Shown: positions 9,989-18,770 of the stretch, piece by piece
Layout of the letters: each line of letters starts with the position of its first letter
Position numbering within the stretch: the first letter of the stretch is position 1
NCBI GenBank assembly: GCA_023100825.1
Contig: CP095846.1
Coordinates: 4,278,001-4,342,000, forward strand
Direction: 5' to 3'
DNA: 64,000 nucleotides
From: Nocardioidaceae bacterium SCSIO 66511
GTDB lineage: Bacteria > Actinomycetota > Actinomycetes > Propionibacteriales > Nocardioidaceae
Made by a program: the position numbers and the translations under genes
Notes under the pieces: model-generated
Databases searched by the model: none
Seen by the model: only the letters and a program-made list of their open reading frames with translations
What the model was told of the DNA's origin: nothing

Positions 9989-10465
9989 GTGAGTGACGCG
10001 CCCCAGCAGCCAGCGGCACCGGAGTACGGCCCACAGCCGTACCGGCCGCAGTCGCCCCGCCTGCGTAAAGCGCGCGGACAGGCGACGTTCCGTTGGATCC
10101 TGGTGGTGGTCCTCGGCCTGCATGCCGGGCTCGCGTTCGCCCAGTCGATCCTCGCAGGCATGTACCTGTCCGGCAGCCTCGACGCCATGGAGCTGCATGG
10201 CGCCATCGGCAGCTCCCTCACGGTCGTCGTGATGCTGCAAGGGCTGGTGAGCCTACTGTTCTTCTTCCCCGGTGGCGGGCCGATCTGGCCCTTCCTCGCG
10301 GCAGTCGTGTTGTTCTTCGTCGACGGCCTGCAGGTCGGCATGGGGTACGCACGAACGCTCGGTCTGCACGTCCCACTGGGTGTCGCGATCATCCTCACGA
10401 CGGTGCTGATGTTCATCTGGTCACTGCGCTGGAAGCCGAAGCAGCCGGAGGCAGCACCGCAATGA
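9989..10465 (+). CDS. Small integral membrane protein, partner of the multicopper oxidase
   Basis: A 158-residue protein with a Pro-rich cytoplasmic N terminus (about 1-32) and four hydrophobic helices (around 35-58, 70-88, 95-112, 120-145). It starts at GTG 9989. Its TGA overlaps the ATG of the multicopper oxidase (ATGA), so the two are coupled. No family was recognised. A membrane companion for an exported lipoprotein oxidase is inferred only from the operon. Confidence 0.75.
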   Translation: MSDAPQQPAAPEYGPQPYRPQSPRLRKARGQATFRWILVVVLGLHAGLAFAQSILAGMYLSGSLDAMELHGAIGSSLTVVVMLQGLVSLLFFFPGGGPIWPFLAAVVLFFVDGLQVGMGYARTLGLHVPLGVAIILTTVLMFIWSLRWKPKQPEAAPQ

Positions 10466-12006
10466 CGATCGACCGCCGCCGCTTCATCGGCCTCTCCAGC
10501 GGACTCATCGTCGCCAGTGCACTACCGGGCTGTGCGCTCACCAAGGAGTATCAGACCGGCGCAGAGCTGAGCAGCACCGCCGAGTTGCCGAAGCCGTTCA
10601 GCGTTCCGCTACCCATACCGCGGGTCGCGCAGTCGCAGTCGCGAGGCGGCGCGGACCATGTCGAGATCACTCAACGCACCGCCGAGGTAGAGATCCTGCC
10701 CGGTAAGAAGACCCCGATCCTCGGCTACGACGGTGAGTTCCCCGGGCCGACGATCGTGTCCAGGTCGGGCACGCCCACTGTCGTACGCCATACGAACAAG
10801 CTCGACATCCCGGTCGTCGTCCACCTGCACGGCGGGCACACACCGTCGGAGAGCGACGGGTTCCCGATCGACTTCATCATGCCCGAGGGCAGCCATCAGA
10901 TGCCGCACGGTCACGCGGCGAACGGTCAGGTCAAGCACGGTCACTTCGCCTACGAGTACCCGATGAAGCAGCGCGCGGCCACGCTTTGGTACCACGACCA
11001 CCGAATGGACTTCACCGGACCGACGGTCTACCACGGCCTCGCCGGCTTCCACCTCATCCATGACGACGAAGAGGACGCGCTGCCGCTACCGAAAGGCGAT
11101 CGCGACGTCCCGCTGATGATCACCGACCGTGCGTTCGACGGCGACGGCACTTTCCTGTACCCCGCACTCGATCCGACGATGCACGAGGAGCCGGGCGTCG
11201 AGGACGCTTACATGGCGGGCGTACTCGGCGATGTCGTGTTGGTCAACGGCGCGCCGTGGCCGGAGCTCGAGGTCGAGGCGGCGCGCTACCGCTTTCGCAT
11301 CCTGAACGCCTCGAACGCCCGGCGCTACCGGCTCCAGCTCGACCCGGGCCCCGCGGACGGCGATCCGTTCATCCAGATCGGGTCCGACGGGGGTCTCCTG
11401 GCAAAGCCGCACGAACTCGAGGAGATCGTCATCGCGCCCGCCGAACGGTTCGACGTGATCATCGACTTCGCGAGGTACGACGTCGGCGACACAGTGACGA
11501 TGCGCAACGGACTCGGCGACGGCTCGACCGCGGACGTCATGCGGTTCCGAGTGGTACGAAAGGCCAACGATGACTCAGCCATCCCCGACCGGCTGAGCGA
11601 GATCGAGGAGCTCGACGCAGACGCCGCCACCGTGACCCGCGAGTTCGAGTTCACCCAAGCAGCGATCACCTCCGACCACGACGACATGTGGCTGATCAAC
11701 GGCAAGCCGTACGACCCCGAGCGGGTGGATGCGAAGCCGACACTCGGCGAGGTGGAGATCTGGCGGTTCATCACCGATGTGCATCACCCCGTTCATGTAC
11801 ACCTCGACCCGTTCCAGGTCCTACGCCGCGGCGGTACGGGTCCGGGCCCGTACGACGAAGGGTGGAAGGACACCGTTGACATCCGTCCGGGCGAAGCCGT
11901 CGAGGTCGCGATCCGCTTCGAGGACTACGCGGGCATGTACGTCATGCACTGCCACAACCTGGAGCACGAGGACATGATGATGATGTCCAACTTCGAGACC
12001 CGCTGA
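10462..12006 (+). CDS. Tat-exported multicopper oxidase
   Basis: A 514-residue laccase/bilirubin-oxidase/phenoxazinone-synthase-like enzyme that oxidises a substrate and reduces oxygen to water. The signal peptide has twin arginines in DRRRFIGL and a lipobox-like LPGC, so it may be a Tat lipoprotein. Copper motifs are all present: HLHGGHTP, WYHDHRMD, HPVHVHLDPFQV and HCHNLEHEDMMMM (types 1, 2 and 3 copper). The Met-rich end resembles CotA/CueO-like enzymes. The ATG at 10462 overlaps the preceding gene. The substrate is uncertain: copper or manganese detoxification and phenolic oxidation are both possible. Confidence 0.9.
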   Translation: MTIDRRRFIGLSSGLIVASALPGCALTKEYQTGAELSSTAELPKPFSVPLPIPRVAQSQSRGGADHVEITQRTAEVEILPGKKTPILGYDGEFPGPTIVSRSGTPTVVRHTNKLDIPVVVHLHGGHTPSESDGFPIDFIMPEGSHQMPHGHAANGQVKHGHFAYEYPMKQRAATLWYHDHRMDFTGPTVYHGLAGFHLIHDDEEDALPLPKGDRDVPLMITDRAFDGDGTFLYPALDPTMHEEPGVEDAYMAGVLGDVVLVNGAPWPELEVEAARYRFRILNASNARRYRLQLDPGPADGDPFIQIGSDGGLLAKPHELEEIVIAPAERFDVIIDFARYDVGDTVTMRNGLGDGSTADVMRFRVVRKANDDSAIPDRLSEIEELDADAATVTREFEFTQAAITSDHDDMWLINGKPYDPERVDAKPTLGEVEIWRFITDVHHPVHVHLDPFQVLRRGGTGPGPYDEGWKDTVDIRPGEAVEVAIRFEDYAGMYVMHCHNLEHEDMMMMSNFETR

Positions 12007-12025
12007 CGACCTGAGCGAGACGCGG

Positions 12026-12727
12026 TCACCAGCCGGCGAAGTACATGACCACCGGCAGGGCAGCGAGCGCCACACCGAGCGCAAGCAGCGCCGAGTCGAG
12101 TGGCGTCCATCGCGCGGGCTCGGCCCAGGTACGCGAGCGGGCACCGGAGAAGCCGCGCGCCTCCATCGCCACCGAGAGATTGGTGGCGTCGCGCATCGTA
12201 GAGACGAGCAGTCCGAAGGTGAGGCCCGCGGCATGACGCGCTCGGGAGACCGGTCCGCGCGTCGGCCCGAACCCGCGAGCGCGCCGGGCGCGATCGAGCT
12301 GAGACCATGCCTCACCGAGCTGCTCGAACCGTCCGAACGCCGCCGACATCGCCACTACAGGCCTGGCCGGCAGACGTAGCTGCTGACCGAGGTGGTCGGC
12401 CAGTCGGGTCGGATCGACGTACGCCGCGAGCACCGCACCGGGAAGCGCGAGCACCAGGATCCGCGCGCCCGCGACGACGGCGACCTCGACATCGTGGGAG
12501 CCCAACAGCCAGGTCGAGTACACGACGGAGAGTGCAGCGAACACGACGACGCCGATGCGCAGCCTGATCCCCTCCCACCGAGGTACAAGCACAGCCCCTG
12601 CGGCCACGTAAGCAACGAGCGCACCTGCCGCAACCGGGAGCGATCGCACCGCGTACGACGCGGGCAGTGCCAGCAACCCGATCGCGATGAGTACGAGCGG
12701 ATTCGTCCGGCTCAGCACGGTTTTCAC
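12026..12727 (-). CDS. ykoC: ECF transporter transmembrane subunit EcfT (YkoC)
   Basis: A 233-residue EcfT/CbiQ-type membrane subunit that couples ATP hydrolysis to the S component. Several hydrophobic helices and the coupling motifs RARRARGFGP and MEARGFSGARSRTW (Ala-Arg-Gly pattern) are visible. GTG at 12727 overlaps the ykoD stop as GTGA. It is the third gene of the TPP-riboswitch operon, so the cargo should be thiamin or its pyrimidine moiety. Confidence 0.9.
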   Translation of the reverse strand: MKTVLSRTNPLVLIAIGLLALPASYAVRSLPVAAGALVAYVAAGAVLVPRWEGIRLRIGVVVFAALSVVYSTWLLGSHDVEVAVVAGARILVLALPGAVLAAYVDPTRLADHLGQQLRLPARPVVAMSAAFGRFEQLGEAWSQLDRARRARGFGPTRGPVSRARHAAGLTFGLLVSTMRDATNLSVAMEARGFSGARSRTWAEPARWTPLDSALLALGVALAALPVVMYFAGW

Positions 12728-14178
12728 TCGACCACACCGTCCCGCAGACGTACCTGCGAGTCGGACAACGCGACCAGATCGGTGTCATGCGTCGCAACCG
12801 CCGCTGTCACGCCCGCCTTGCGCGCCGACACGACCCAGCCGGCGACCGCCGACCACGTGTTGCGGTCCTGGCCGACGGTCGGCTCGTCGAGCAGCACCGC
12901 AGCCGGCCGATGGGTGAGCGCTGCCACGAGCGCGAGACGCCGCTGCTCACCACCCGAGAGCTGGTACGGGTTCGCACCGGCGAGGGGCGAGAGACCGAAC
13001 AGCTCGAGCAACTCATCGGCGTCGGCATCGACGGCCAGGTGCTGGGCCGTACGCGTCACCTCGTCACGCACCCTCGACGTGAGGAATCCGTGCTCAGGGG
13101 TCTGTGGCACCCATCCGATCCGCCGGGCAAGGTACGCCGACGGCCACCGATGGGGTGGCCTCGGCTCACCGGCGTCGATCCGACCGCTTGTTGGAGCTAC
13201 CAAACCCGCACACGCCGCGATCAGCGTCGACTTGCCCGACCCGGACGGTCCGGTCAGCGCCGTCAGTCGCGCGGGAGCGAGCGCTGCGTCGACGCCGCGT
13301 AACGCCTTCGCTCGCACCGCCCCACGGATCGTGCGGGTACGAAGGTCGACGTGCAGCCTCTCGGCGGCGATCGGACGCGGCTGCTCGGCCGGCTCGACCA
13401 GCCGTGCACTCACCGACATCGGGCTCGGCGCGGGCAGACCCGGCATCCACACCCCGGCCGCGCCCAACCGACGACCGTGGTCGCGGACGAACTCCGCGGG
13501 CGCACAGTCGGCGATCAGATTGCCGCCGTCATCGAGTACGACGACTCGGTCCATCGCGTCGAGCCACGGCTCGACGCGATGCTCGACGACGACCAAGGTC
13601 GCCCCGCTGTCTCGGGCCACCGTAAGCACCGCCTCCCGTACCGATGCGGCGGTCACGTCATCGAGCATGGACGTCGGCTCGTCGAGCAGCAGCATCCCGG
13701 GACGCATGGCGAGCACGCCGGCGAGCGCAAGCCTCTGTCGCTCGCCTCCGGAAAGCGCACGGGTCGGATGCTGGACCGGGTACGCGAGTCGTACGTCTGC
13801 GAGCACCTCGTCGACACGCGACCAGATGTCGGCCCGAGCGACGCCGGCGTTCTCCATGCCGAAAGCGACATCCCGACCGATCCGATCGGCGACCGTCGAG
13901 TCGAGCGGGTTCTGTTGCAGCAGACCGACCCGACCGTCGACGTCGACCCGGCCCGACAGGTCCCCAGCGGACGTCGTACCCAGCACCCCGGCGAGTGCGC
14001 GCAGCACGGTCGACTTACCCGAACCGCTCGGACCTGCCAGCAGTACCCGCTCGCCGGGGTCGACGCGCAGGTCGAGGCCACTGATCACCTGGCGCCGACG
14101 CGACACCGGACGCCAGCCGAACCCCGAGAGCGTCGCTCCTACGGGCGTCACACCTTGCGGGGCGTACGCGCGCCTCAT
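12724..14178 (-). CDS. ykoD: ECF transporter ATPase with two fused ABC domains (YkoD)
   Basis: A 484-residue protein with two ABC domains. The first has Walker A GPSGSGKST, signature LSGGERQRLALAG and Walker B GMLLLDEPTSMLDD. The second has GPSGSGKST, LSGGEQRRLALV and AVLLLDEPTVGQD. The fused pair replaces separate EcfA1/EcfA2, as in Bacillus YkoD. The chosen start (ATG 14178) lies 7 bases after the ykoE stop. The ORF extends upstream into unrelated sequence, which was rejected. Confidence 0.92.
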   Translation of the reverse strand: MRRAYAPQGVTPVGATLSGFGWRPVSRRRQVISGLDLRVDPGERVLLAGPSGSGKSTVLRALAGVLGTTSAGDLSGRVDVDGRVGLLQQNPLDSTVADRIGRDVAFGMENAGVARADIWSRVDEVLADVRLAYPVQHPTRALSGGERQRLALAGVLAMRPGMLLLDEPTSMLDDVTAASVREAVLTVARDSGATLVVVEHRVEPWLDAMDRVVVLDDGGNLIADCAPAEFVRDHGRRLGAAGVWMPGLPAPSPMSVSARLVEPAEQPRPIAAERLHVDLRTRTIRGAVRAKALRGVDAALAPARLTALTGPSGSGKSTLIAACAGLVAPTSGRIDAGEPRPPHRWPSAYLARRIGWVPQTPEHGFLTSRVRDEVTRTAQHLAVDADADELLELFGLSPLAGANPYQLSGGEQRRLALVAALTHRPAAVLLDEPTVGQDRNTWSAVAGWVVSARKAGVTAAVATHDTDLVALSDSQVRLRDGVVE

Positions 14179-14185
14179 CTGGGTC

Positions 14186-14812
14186 TCAGCCGACGTTGCG
14201 TTCGTGGTGCTCGCGGCCGACCGGGAACGCATCGAGCACACCGGTGGCCGCCAGTGCACGTACGAGCGCCCATCCGCCGACGCCGGCGATGACGACACCG
14301 GAGACGACGAACATCCCGAGGTAGGCGATCCGATACCCGAGATCCCAGTCCGGGAAGTACGAATACCATTCGTACACGGATTCCACGGCCGCAGCGAGAG
14401 CACCGCCGAGTGCCGCAACGACGACACCGAACCGCTTGTAGACGAAGATCGCGAGCACGATCTCGACGCCAAGACCCTGCAGCAGCCCGGAGACCATCAC
14501 GCTGGCACCCCATTGGTTGCCGAGCAGGTACGAGACGTTCGCGGCAATGAGCTCGCATACGATCGCGGCTCCCGGCTTGCGAATGACCAGCCCGCCGACG
14601 ACGCCTCCGAGCAGCCACGGACCGGCGAGCAGGCCGCCGCTCGGCGGGAACGCTGTGGTGGCCGCGCTGATCACCGCGTACAGCTGGTTCCAGCCCCAGA
14701 ACGCGACGCCGACGGCGACCCCCAGCATGGCGACCGTGACGATGTCGACGGTGCGGTACGCGAACAGCGCGCCATAGCCGTACGTACGTCCGGACGTGGT
14801 TGCAGAACTCAT
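14186..14812 (-). CDS. ykoE: ECF transporter substrate-binding S component (YkoE family, thiamin-related)
   Basis: A 208-residue membrane protein of the YkoE type. It has about five or six hydrophobic helices, including DIVTVAMLGVAVGVAFWGWN and GPWLLGGVVGGLVIRKPGAA. YkoE proteins are linked to uptake of thiamin or hydroxymethylpyrimidine, and the TPP riboswitch immediately upstream supports that here. It is the first gene of ykoE-ykoD-ykoC. ATG at 14812 lies just after the riboswitch. Confidence 0.9.
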   Translation of the reverse strand: MSSATTSGRTYGYGALFAYRTVDIVTVAMLGVAVGVAFWGWNQLYAVISAATTAFPPSGGLLAGPWLLGGVVGGLVIRKPGAAIVCELIAANVSYLLGNQWGASVMVSGLLQGLGVEIVLAIFVYKRFGVVVAALGGALAAAVESVYEWYSYFPDWDLGYRIAYLGMFVVSGVVIAGVGGWALVRALAATGVLDAFPVGREHHERNVG

Positions 14813-14820
14813 CCAAAGAC

Positions 14821-14905
14821 TCCCTTCGCCGGTGCTAACCGGTGCAGGTTCAAGGGTCTGCGGCTGATCCGCACTCTCAGCGCCTCACTTGGCGCTCCCC
14901 TGTCG
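14821..14905 (-). promoter_or_regulatory. TPP riboswitch (THI element) of ykoEDC
   Basis: On the minus strand the conserved parts appear in order: an ACAGGGGAGC-type P1/P2 start, GCTGAGAGTGCGG (pyrimidine-binding CUGAGA core), then ACCCTTGAACCTG (pyrophosphate-binding loop) and the closing GAAGGGAG before the gene. These are hallmarks of the THI box. Because the closing purine-rich segment is close to the ATG, control may be by masking the ribosome site. Confidence 0.95.
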
Positions 14906-15061
14906 GTTTCAGCCCACTCTAACAGCGCGAGTCCGGTTCGCGACCAACGCGAGTCGGCTTCGAGACCGGGAGGTGAAGCCCGGCCGTCGGTGCGGACGAC
15001 CGACCGTCAGGCTGGTAGATTCCCGGGGGTCGTGTGTAGGCCTCGATCCCGGAGGAGTGGA

Positions 15062-16321
15062 ATGCCGCCCGCGGTACATCTGCACATCGGTGCCATGAAG
15101 ACCGGCACGACCCATTTGCAAGAACTGATGACGGTCAATGCACCCAAGCTCGCGGCGGCCGGATGCCTGTTCCCGGTGGACAACGGCCGCTATACACAGA
15201 CCCTGGCCGCACGCGACGTCATGAACATGACCGCCGACCAGGTGACGCTTCGCCGAGCGAAGGGCGAGTGGGACCGCGTCGTCGCCGAGATGCTCGCGTA
15301 CGAAGGTGATTCGGCGATCTTCTCGATGGAGTTCCTCAGCTTTGCGCGGCGTCGGTTGGCCGGGACGATCGCCGGCTCGTTCGGTGATGCCCCCGTACAC
15401 GGCATCCTGACCGTGCGCGATGCCGCAACGGCGATCCCTGCGCAGTGGCAGCAGGCGATGCAGAGCAAACGCACCACCCCGTGGCACGAGTTCGTCAACC
15501 AGATCATCGCCAACCCCCCGGACTACTCGGCGGCCGGCGCGCGTACGTTCCGACGGACCCAAGACATTCCGCGGATGCTGAGCGCGTGGCTGCCGCATAT
15601 TCCGCCGGAGCGCTTCACCGTCGTGACCTTGCCCCGGCCGGGAAGTCCGCGACACCTCCTCTGGGAGCGCTTCGCCACGGCGATCGGCGTCGACCCCGCG
15701 GTCGCGTCCAAGGAGGCGCCGCGCAACAACGAGTCGATCGGCGCCGCGTCGGCAGAGCTGATCCGTCGCATCAACGAGCGGCTCGACGATGTCGACATCT
15801 CGGACTACCGCGGGACAATGCGGCACACTCTCGCGGTCAAGATCCTGAGCGACCGCGCCGCCACCGAGGGCAAGGCTCCGGTCAACACGGCCTTTCTCGA
15901 GTTCGCCGCGGCAGCCAACGCGCGCGCCCGCGCGGCGATCGAGGAGAGCGGCGTACGAGTCATCGGCGACCTCGACGATCTCCCAGTCGAGGCGCCGGCA
16001 CCGTCGCTCGACGACGTCGAGCTCAGCTCCCCGGCGGACGACGACGTCGTGGCTGCGGCGGCTTACGCGATGCCGCGGATGCGCAAGGCTGTCGCCCAGC
16101 GGGTGAAGACGCTGCGCAAGTCCGGAGTCAAGGCCTCGTCCCGCAAGACGCTCGCCGCGCTTCCCGACGCTCGCGACGAATCCACTCTGCTCGTCCGCTG
16201 GAAGGAGTCCGGCGATCCGGCCGAAGCAGCAGTGAGCGATCTGACGGCGATGTGCCGCGAAGCCATCGAGCTCGGCATCAAACTCCGGGCCACGGGCAGC
16301 TCGAAGGGAGCAAACGCGTGA
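15062..16321 (+). CDS. Sulfotransferase-like protein, first of a tandem pair
   Basis: A 419-residue protein beginning HLHIGAMKTGTTHLQELM. The KTGTT loop is the 5'-phosphosulfate-binding motif of PAPS-dependent sulfotransferases. The LTVRDAATAIPAQWQQ segment fits the 3'-phosphate (R...S/T) region. A C-terminal extension (about 320-419) is helical and charged. Some annotated homologues are only called hypothetical or sulfotransferase-family. The start is ATG 15062 after GGAGGAGTG; the very long upstream ORF is antisense to ykoDE and is rejected. The acceptor substrate is unknown. Its TGA overlaps the next GTG. Confidence 0.75.
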   Translation: MPPAVHLHIGAMKTGTTHLQELMTVNAPKLAAAGCLFPVDNGRYTQTLAARDVMNMTADQVTLRRAKGEWDRVVAEMLAYEGDSAIFSMEFLSFARRRLAGTIAGSFGDAPVHGILTVRDAATAIPAQWQQAMQSKRTTPWHEFVNQIIANPPDYSAAGARTFRRTQDIPRMLSAWLPHIPPERFTVVTLPRPGSPRHLLWERFATAIGVDPAVASKEAPRNNESIGAASAELIRRINERLDDVDISDYRGTMRHTLAVKILSDRAATEGKAPVNTAFLEFAAAANARARAAIEESGVRVIGDLDDLPVEAPAPSLDDVELSSPADDDVVAAAAYAMPRMRKAVAQRVKTLRKSGVKASSRKTLAALPDARDESTLLVRWKESGDPAEAAVSDLTAMCREAIELGIKLRATGSSKGANA

Positions 16322-17586
16322 GCAGCCCGGCGGTGTTCCTGCACATCGGCGCGATGAAGACCGGCACCAAGTACCTGCAGAACCTGATGGAGGCCAATGC
16401 CGAGTCGCTCGGCCGGGCCGGATACCTGTTCCCGGTCGAGGGCGGCTGGGGTGAGCAGGTGCTCGCGACGCGCGATGTCCTCCACATGGTCGGCGACCCC
16501 CGGGTGCGCCAGCGCTCCGCAGGTAGGTGGCAGCGCCTGGCCGACCGCATGCTCGCGTACGACGGTGGCGCCTCGATCGTCTCGATGGAGTTCCTGAGCT
16601 TTGCGCGCAAGCCGGGTATCAAACGCATCCTTTCCTCGCTCGAAGGCGCGGACACACATGTCGTACTCACGGTCCGTGACGCCGCCCGGGTGATCCCGGC
16701 CCAGTGGCAGACCTCCGTGCGCAACGGCCACACCGAGGCTTGGCGCGACTTCGCCGAGCACGTGATGGCCGGCCCAGAGGTCGAGTCGGACGGCTACAAG
16801 GTGTTTCGTCGGGCACAGGACGTCGAGACGATCTTGCAACGCTGGCTGGCTTTCCTGCCCGCCGACCACATCCACGTTGTCACCGTCCCGCCGCCCACAG
16901 CCTCTCGTACGCTGCTTTGGGAGCGCTTCGCGTCGGTGGTCGGCGTCGACCCCGCGGTGTGCTCGAACCCGCCGCCGACGAACAACGAGTCGATCGGGCA
17001 GGCGTCGGCAGGCTTGGTGCGATTGGTCAACCTCGCACTGGGCGACATCACGGTGTCCGAACGCTCGACCGTCAAAACCGAGCTGGCAAACCGGATTCTC
17101 GCAATGCGTGTATCCGTCGAGCCGCGGGCAGCCACCAACTTCGCGCTGCGCAAGTTCGCCGCGTCCGCGAACCAGCACAGTCGCGATGCGATCGAAGCGG
17201 CCGGCGTCGACGTCGTCGGTGACCTCGACGACCTCTCGGTCGACCCGGGGTCACCGCCCGACGACGAGCTCGACGAGATCCACATGCCGACGACCGAGGA
17301 GTTCCTCGAGGCCGCCGCATTCGCCATCCCGCACATGCATGCCGTTGTCGACAAACGCGCGCGCAGGCTCCGCAAGAGCGATGTCGCGGTCGACGACCTG
17401 CTCGAGGGCCTCCCAGCGCCGGTCGAGACCTCACCGGCCCAATGGGGCGACGCCGCCGACCCGCTCGACGCTGCGGTCGACGAGCTGACCACGGTCGTAC
17501 GCGTCGCGATCGACCTGCAGCAACGCATCTACGCCTTGGACGACAAGAAAAAGAAGAAGCCGAAGGCATCCGCGTCGGCTGAGTAG
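16318..17586 (+). CDS. Sulfotransferase-like protein, second of a tandem pair
   Basis: A 422-residue paralogue of the preceding protein; it shares FLHIGAMKTGTKYLQNLM, SMEFLSFAR, LTVRDAARVIPAQWQ, LLWERFA, GVDPAV and NNESIG. The PAPS loop is GTK instead of GTT, a change at a position that normally contacts phosphate. It ends in a Lys-rich tail (KKKKKPKASASAE). The GTG start overlaps the upstream stop (GTGA). Head-to-tail duplication with divergence is clear. It may act on a different acceptor, or pair with its neighbour. Confidence 0.72.
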   Translation: MSSPAVFLHIGAMKTGTKYLQNLMEANAESLGRAGYLFPVEGGWGEQVLATRDVLHMVGDPRVRQRSAGRWQRLADRMLAYDGGASIVSMEFLSFARKPGIKRILSSLEGADTHVVLTVRDAARVIPAQWQTSVRNGHTEAWRDFAEHVMAGPEVESDGYKVFRRAQDVETILQRWLAFLPADHIHVVTVPPPTASRTLLWERFASVVGVDPAVCSNPPPTNNESIGQASAGLVRLVNLALGDITVSERSTVKTELANRILAMRVSVEPRAATNFALRKFAASANQHSRDAIEAAGVDVVGDLDDLSVDPGSPPDDELDEIHMPTTEEFLEAAAFAIPHMHAVVDKRARRLRKSDVAVDDLLEGLPAPVETSPAQWGDAADPLDAAVDELTTVVRVAIDLQQRIYALDDKKKKKPKASASAE

Positions 17587-17587
17587 A

Positions 17588-18754
17588 TTAATGCACCCGG
17601 CGGCCGCGACGCCAAGTGCTGTGTACGAGGGGCACCCCCGGTCGGTACGCCAGGTGGATGTACGACGGAGCATCGAGTACGGCGAAGTCGGCGTTCGCAC
17701 CGGGTGCGAGTCGGCCGATGTCATTGCGCCGCAACGCGGCCGCACCGCCCGCCGTCGCGGACCACAGCGCCTCCGCGGGCGACATGCCCATCTCACGTAC
17801 TGCAAGCGCAACACAGAGCGGCATGGAAGACGTGAAGCAGCTGCCTGGGTTGCAGTCTGACGCCAACGCGACAGTCGCACCCGCATCCTGCAGCCTGCGC
17901 GCATCGGGGTACGGCGACCGAGTGGAGAACTCGACTCCCGGCAGTAGGGTCGCGACGACACCCGCCTGAGCCATTCCGTCGATGTCGGCGTCGGTCAGGT
18001 ACGTACAGTGGTCTGCTGCGGCGGCGCCGACCTCGCAGGCGACCGACACGCCTGGCCCGTGACCGAGCTGATTGGCATGAATGCGCGGCGCAAGTCCCGC
18101 TGCCTGACCCGCCCGCAGCACTGTTCTCGCCTGGTCGGCGTCGAACGCGCCCTGCTCGCAGAACACATCGATCCACTTCGCGTAACCGGCGCAAGCGTCG
18201 AGCATATCGCCGGTGACGAGCGCAACGTACGCGTCCGGGTCGTCGGCGTACTCGGGAGCAACGATATGCGCGCCGAGGAAGGTCGTCTCTTCGCTGAACT
18301 TGCGAGCGACCGCGAGCGCACGCGATTCGTCGCCGATGTTCAGTCCGTACCCACTCTTGATCTCAACCGTGGTGGTGCCCTGTCGTGCCATCTCGGTGAT
18401 GAACCGCGCCACCTGGCCACCGAGCTGCTCGTCGGTCGCAGCGCGGGTCGCGGCGACGGTCGTACGAATACCGCCGGCGGAGTACGGCTGGCCGGTCATC
18501 CGGGCGGCGAACTCCTCGGAGCGGTCGCCCGCGAACACGATATGGCTGTGCGAGTCGACGAACCCGGGTATGACCGTGCGTCCGGCCACGTCGACGGTCT
18601 CGTCCGCAGCCGGCGCGGCGGTCTTCGAACCGACCCAGGCCACGCTCCCACCGTCGACGACCATCGCGCCGTCGGTCACGACGCCGAGCCCCTCGCCGTG
18701 CGCCGGGTCGTTCGTGACGATCTCGGTCGCTCCGGTCACCAGGATGCTGCTCAT
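17588..18754 (-). CDS. hutI: Imidazolonepropionase HutI
   Basis: A 388-residue metal-dependent amidohydrolase that opens 4-imidazolone-5-propanoate to N-formimino-L-glutamate, the third step of histidine degradation. It shows the metal ligands in [14 protein letters not shown], the family segment [22 protein letters not shown] and ASDCNPGSC. Length is usual for the family (about 390-410). It is the last gene of the M20-hutF-hutI block, 16 bases after hutF, and converges on the sulfotransferase pair with only one base between the stops. Confidence 0.95.
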   Translation of the reverse strand: MSSILVTGATEIVTNDPAHGEGLGVVTDGAMVVDGGSVAWVGSKTAAPAADETVDVAGRTVIPGFVDSHSHIVFAGDRSEEFAARMTGQPYSAGGIRTTVAATRAATDEQLGGQVARFITEMARQGTTTVEIKSGYGLNIGDESRALAVARKFSEETTFLGAHIVAPEYADDPDAYVALVTGDMLDACAGYAKWIDVFCEQGAFDADQARTVLRAGQAAGLAPRIHANQLGHGPGVSVACEVGAAAADHCTYLTDADIDGMAQAGVVATLLPGVEFSTRSPYPDARRLQDAGATVALASDCNPGSCFTSSMPLCVALAVREMGMSPAEALWSATAGGAAALRRNDIGRLAPGANADFAVLDAPSYIHLAYRPGVPLVHSTWRRGRRVH

Positions 18755-18770
18755 AGCTCCGCCCTCGCGT

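Noticed and set aside
12392-15061. Long upstream extension of the first sulfotransferase frame
   Set aside because: Antisense to ykoC/D/E; similarity to sulfotransferases begins at 15062 with a ribosome site.
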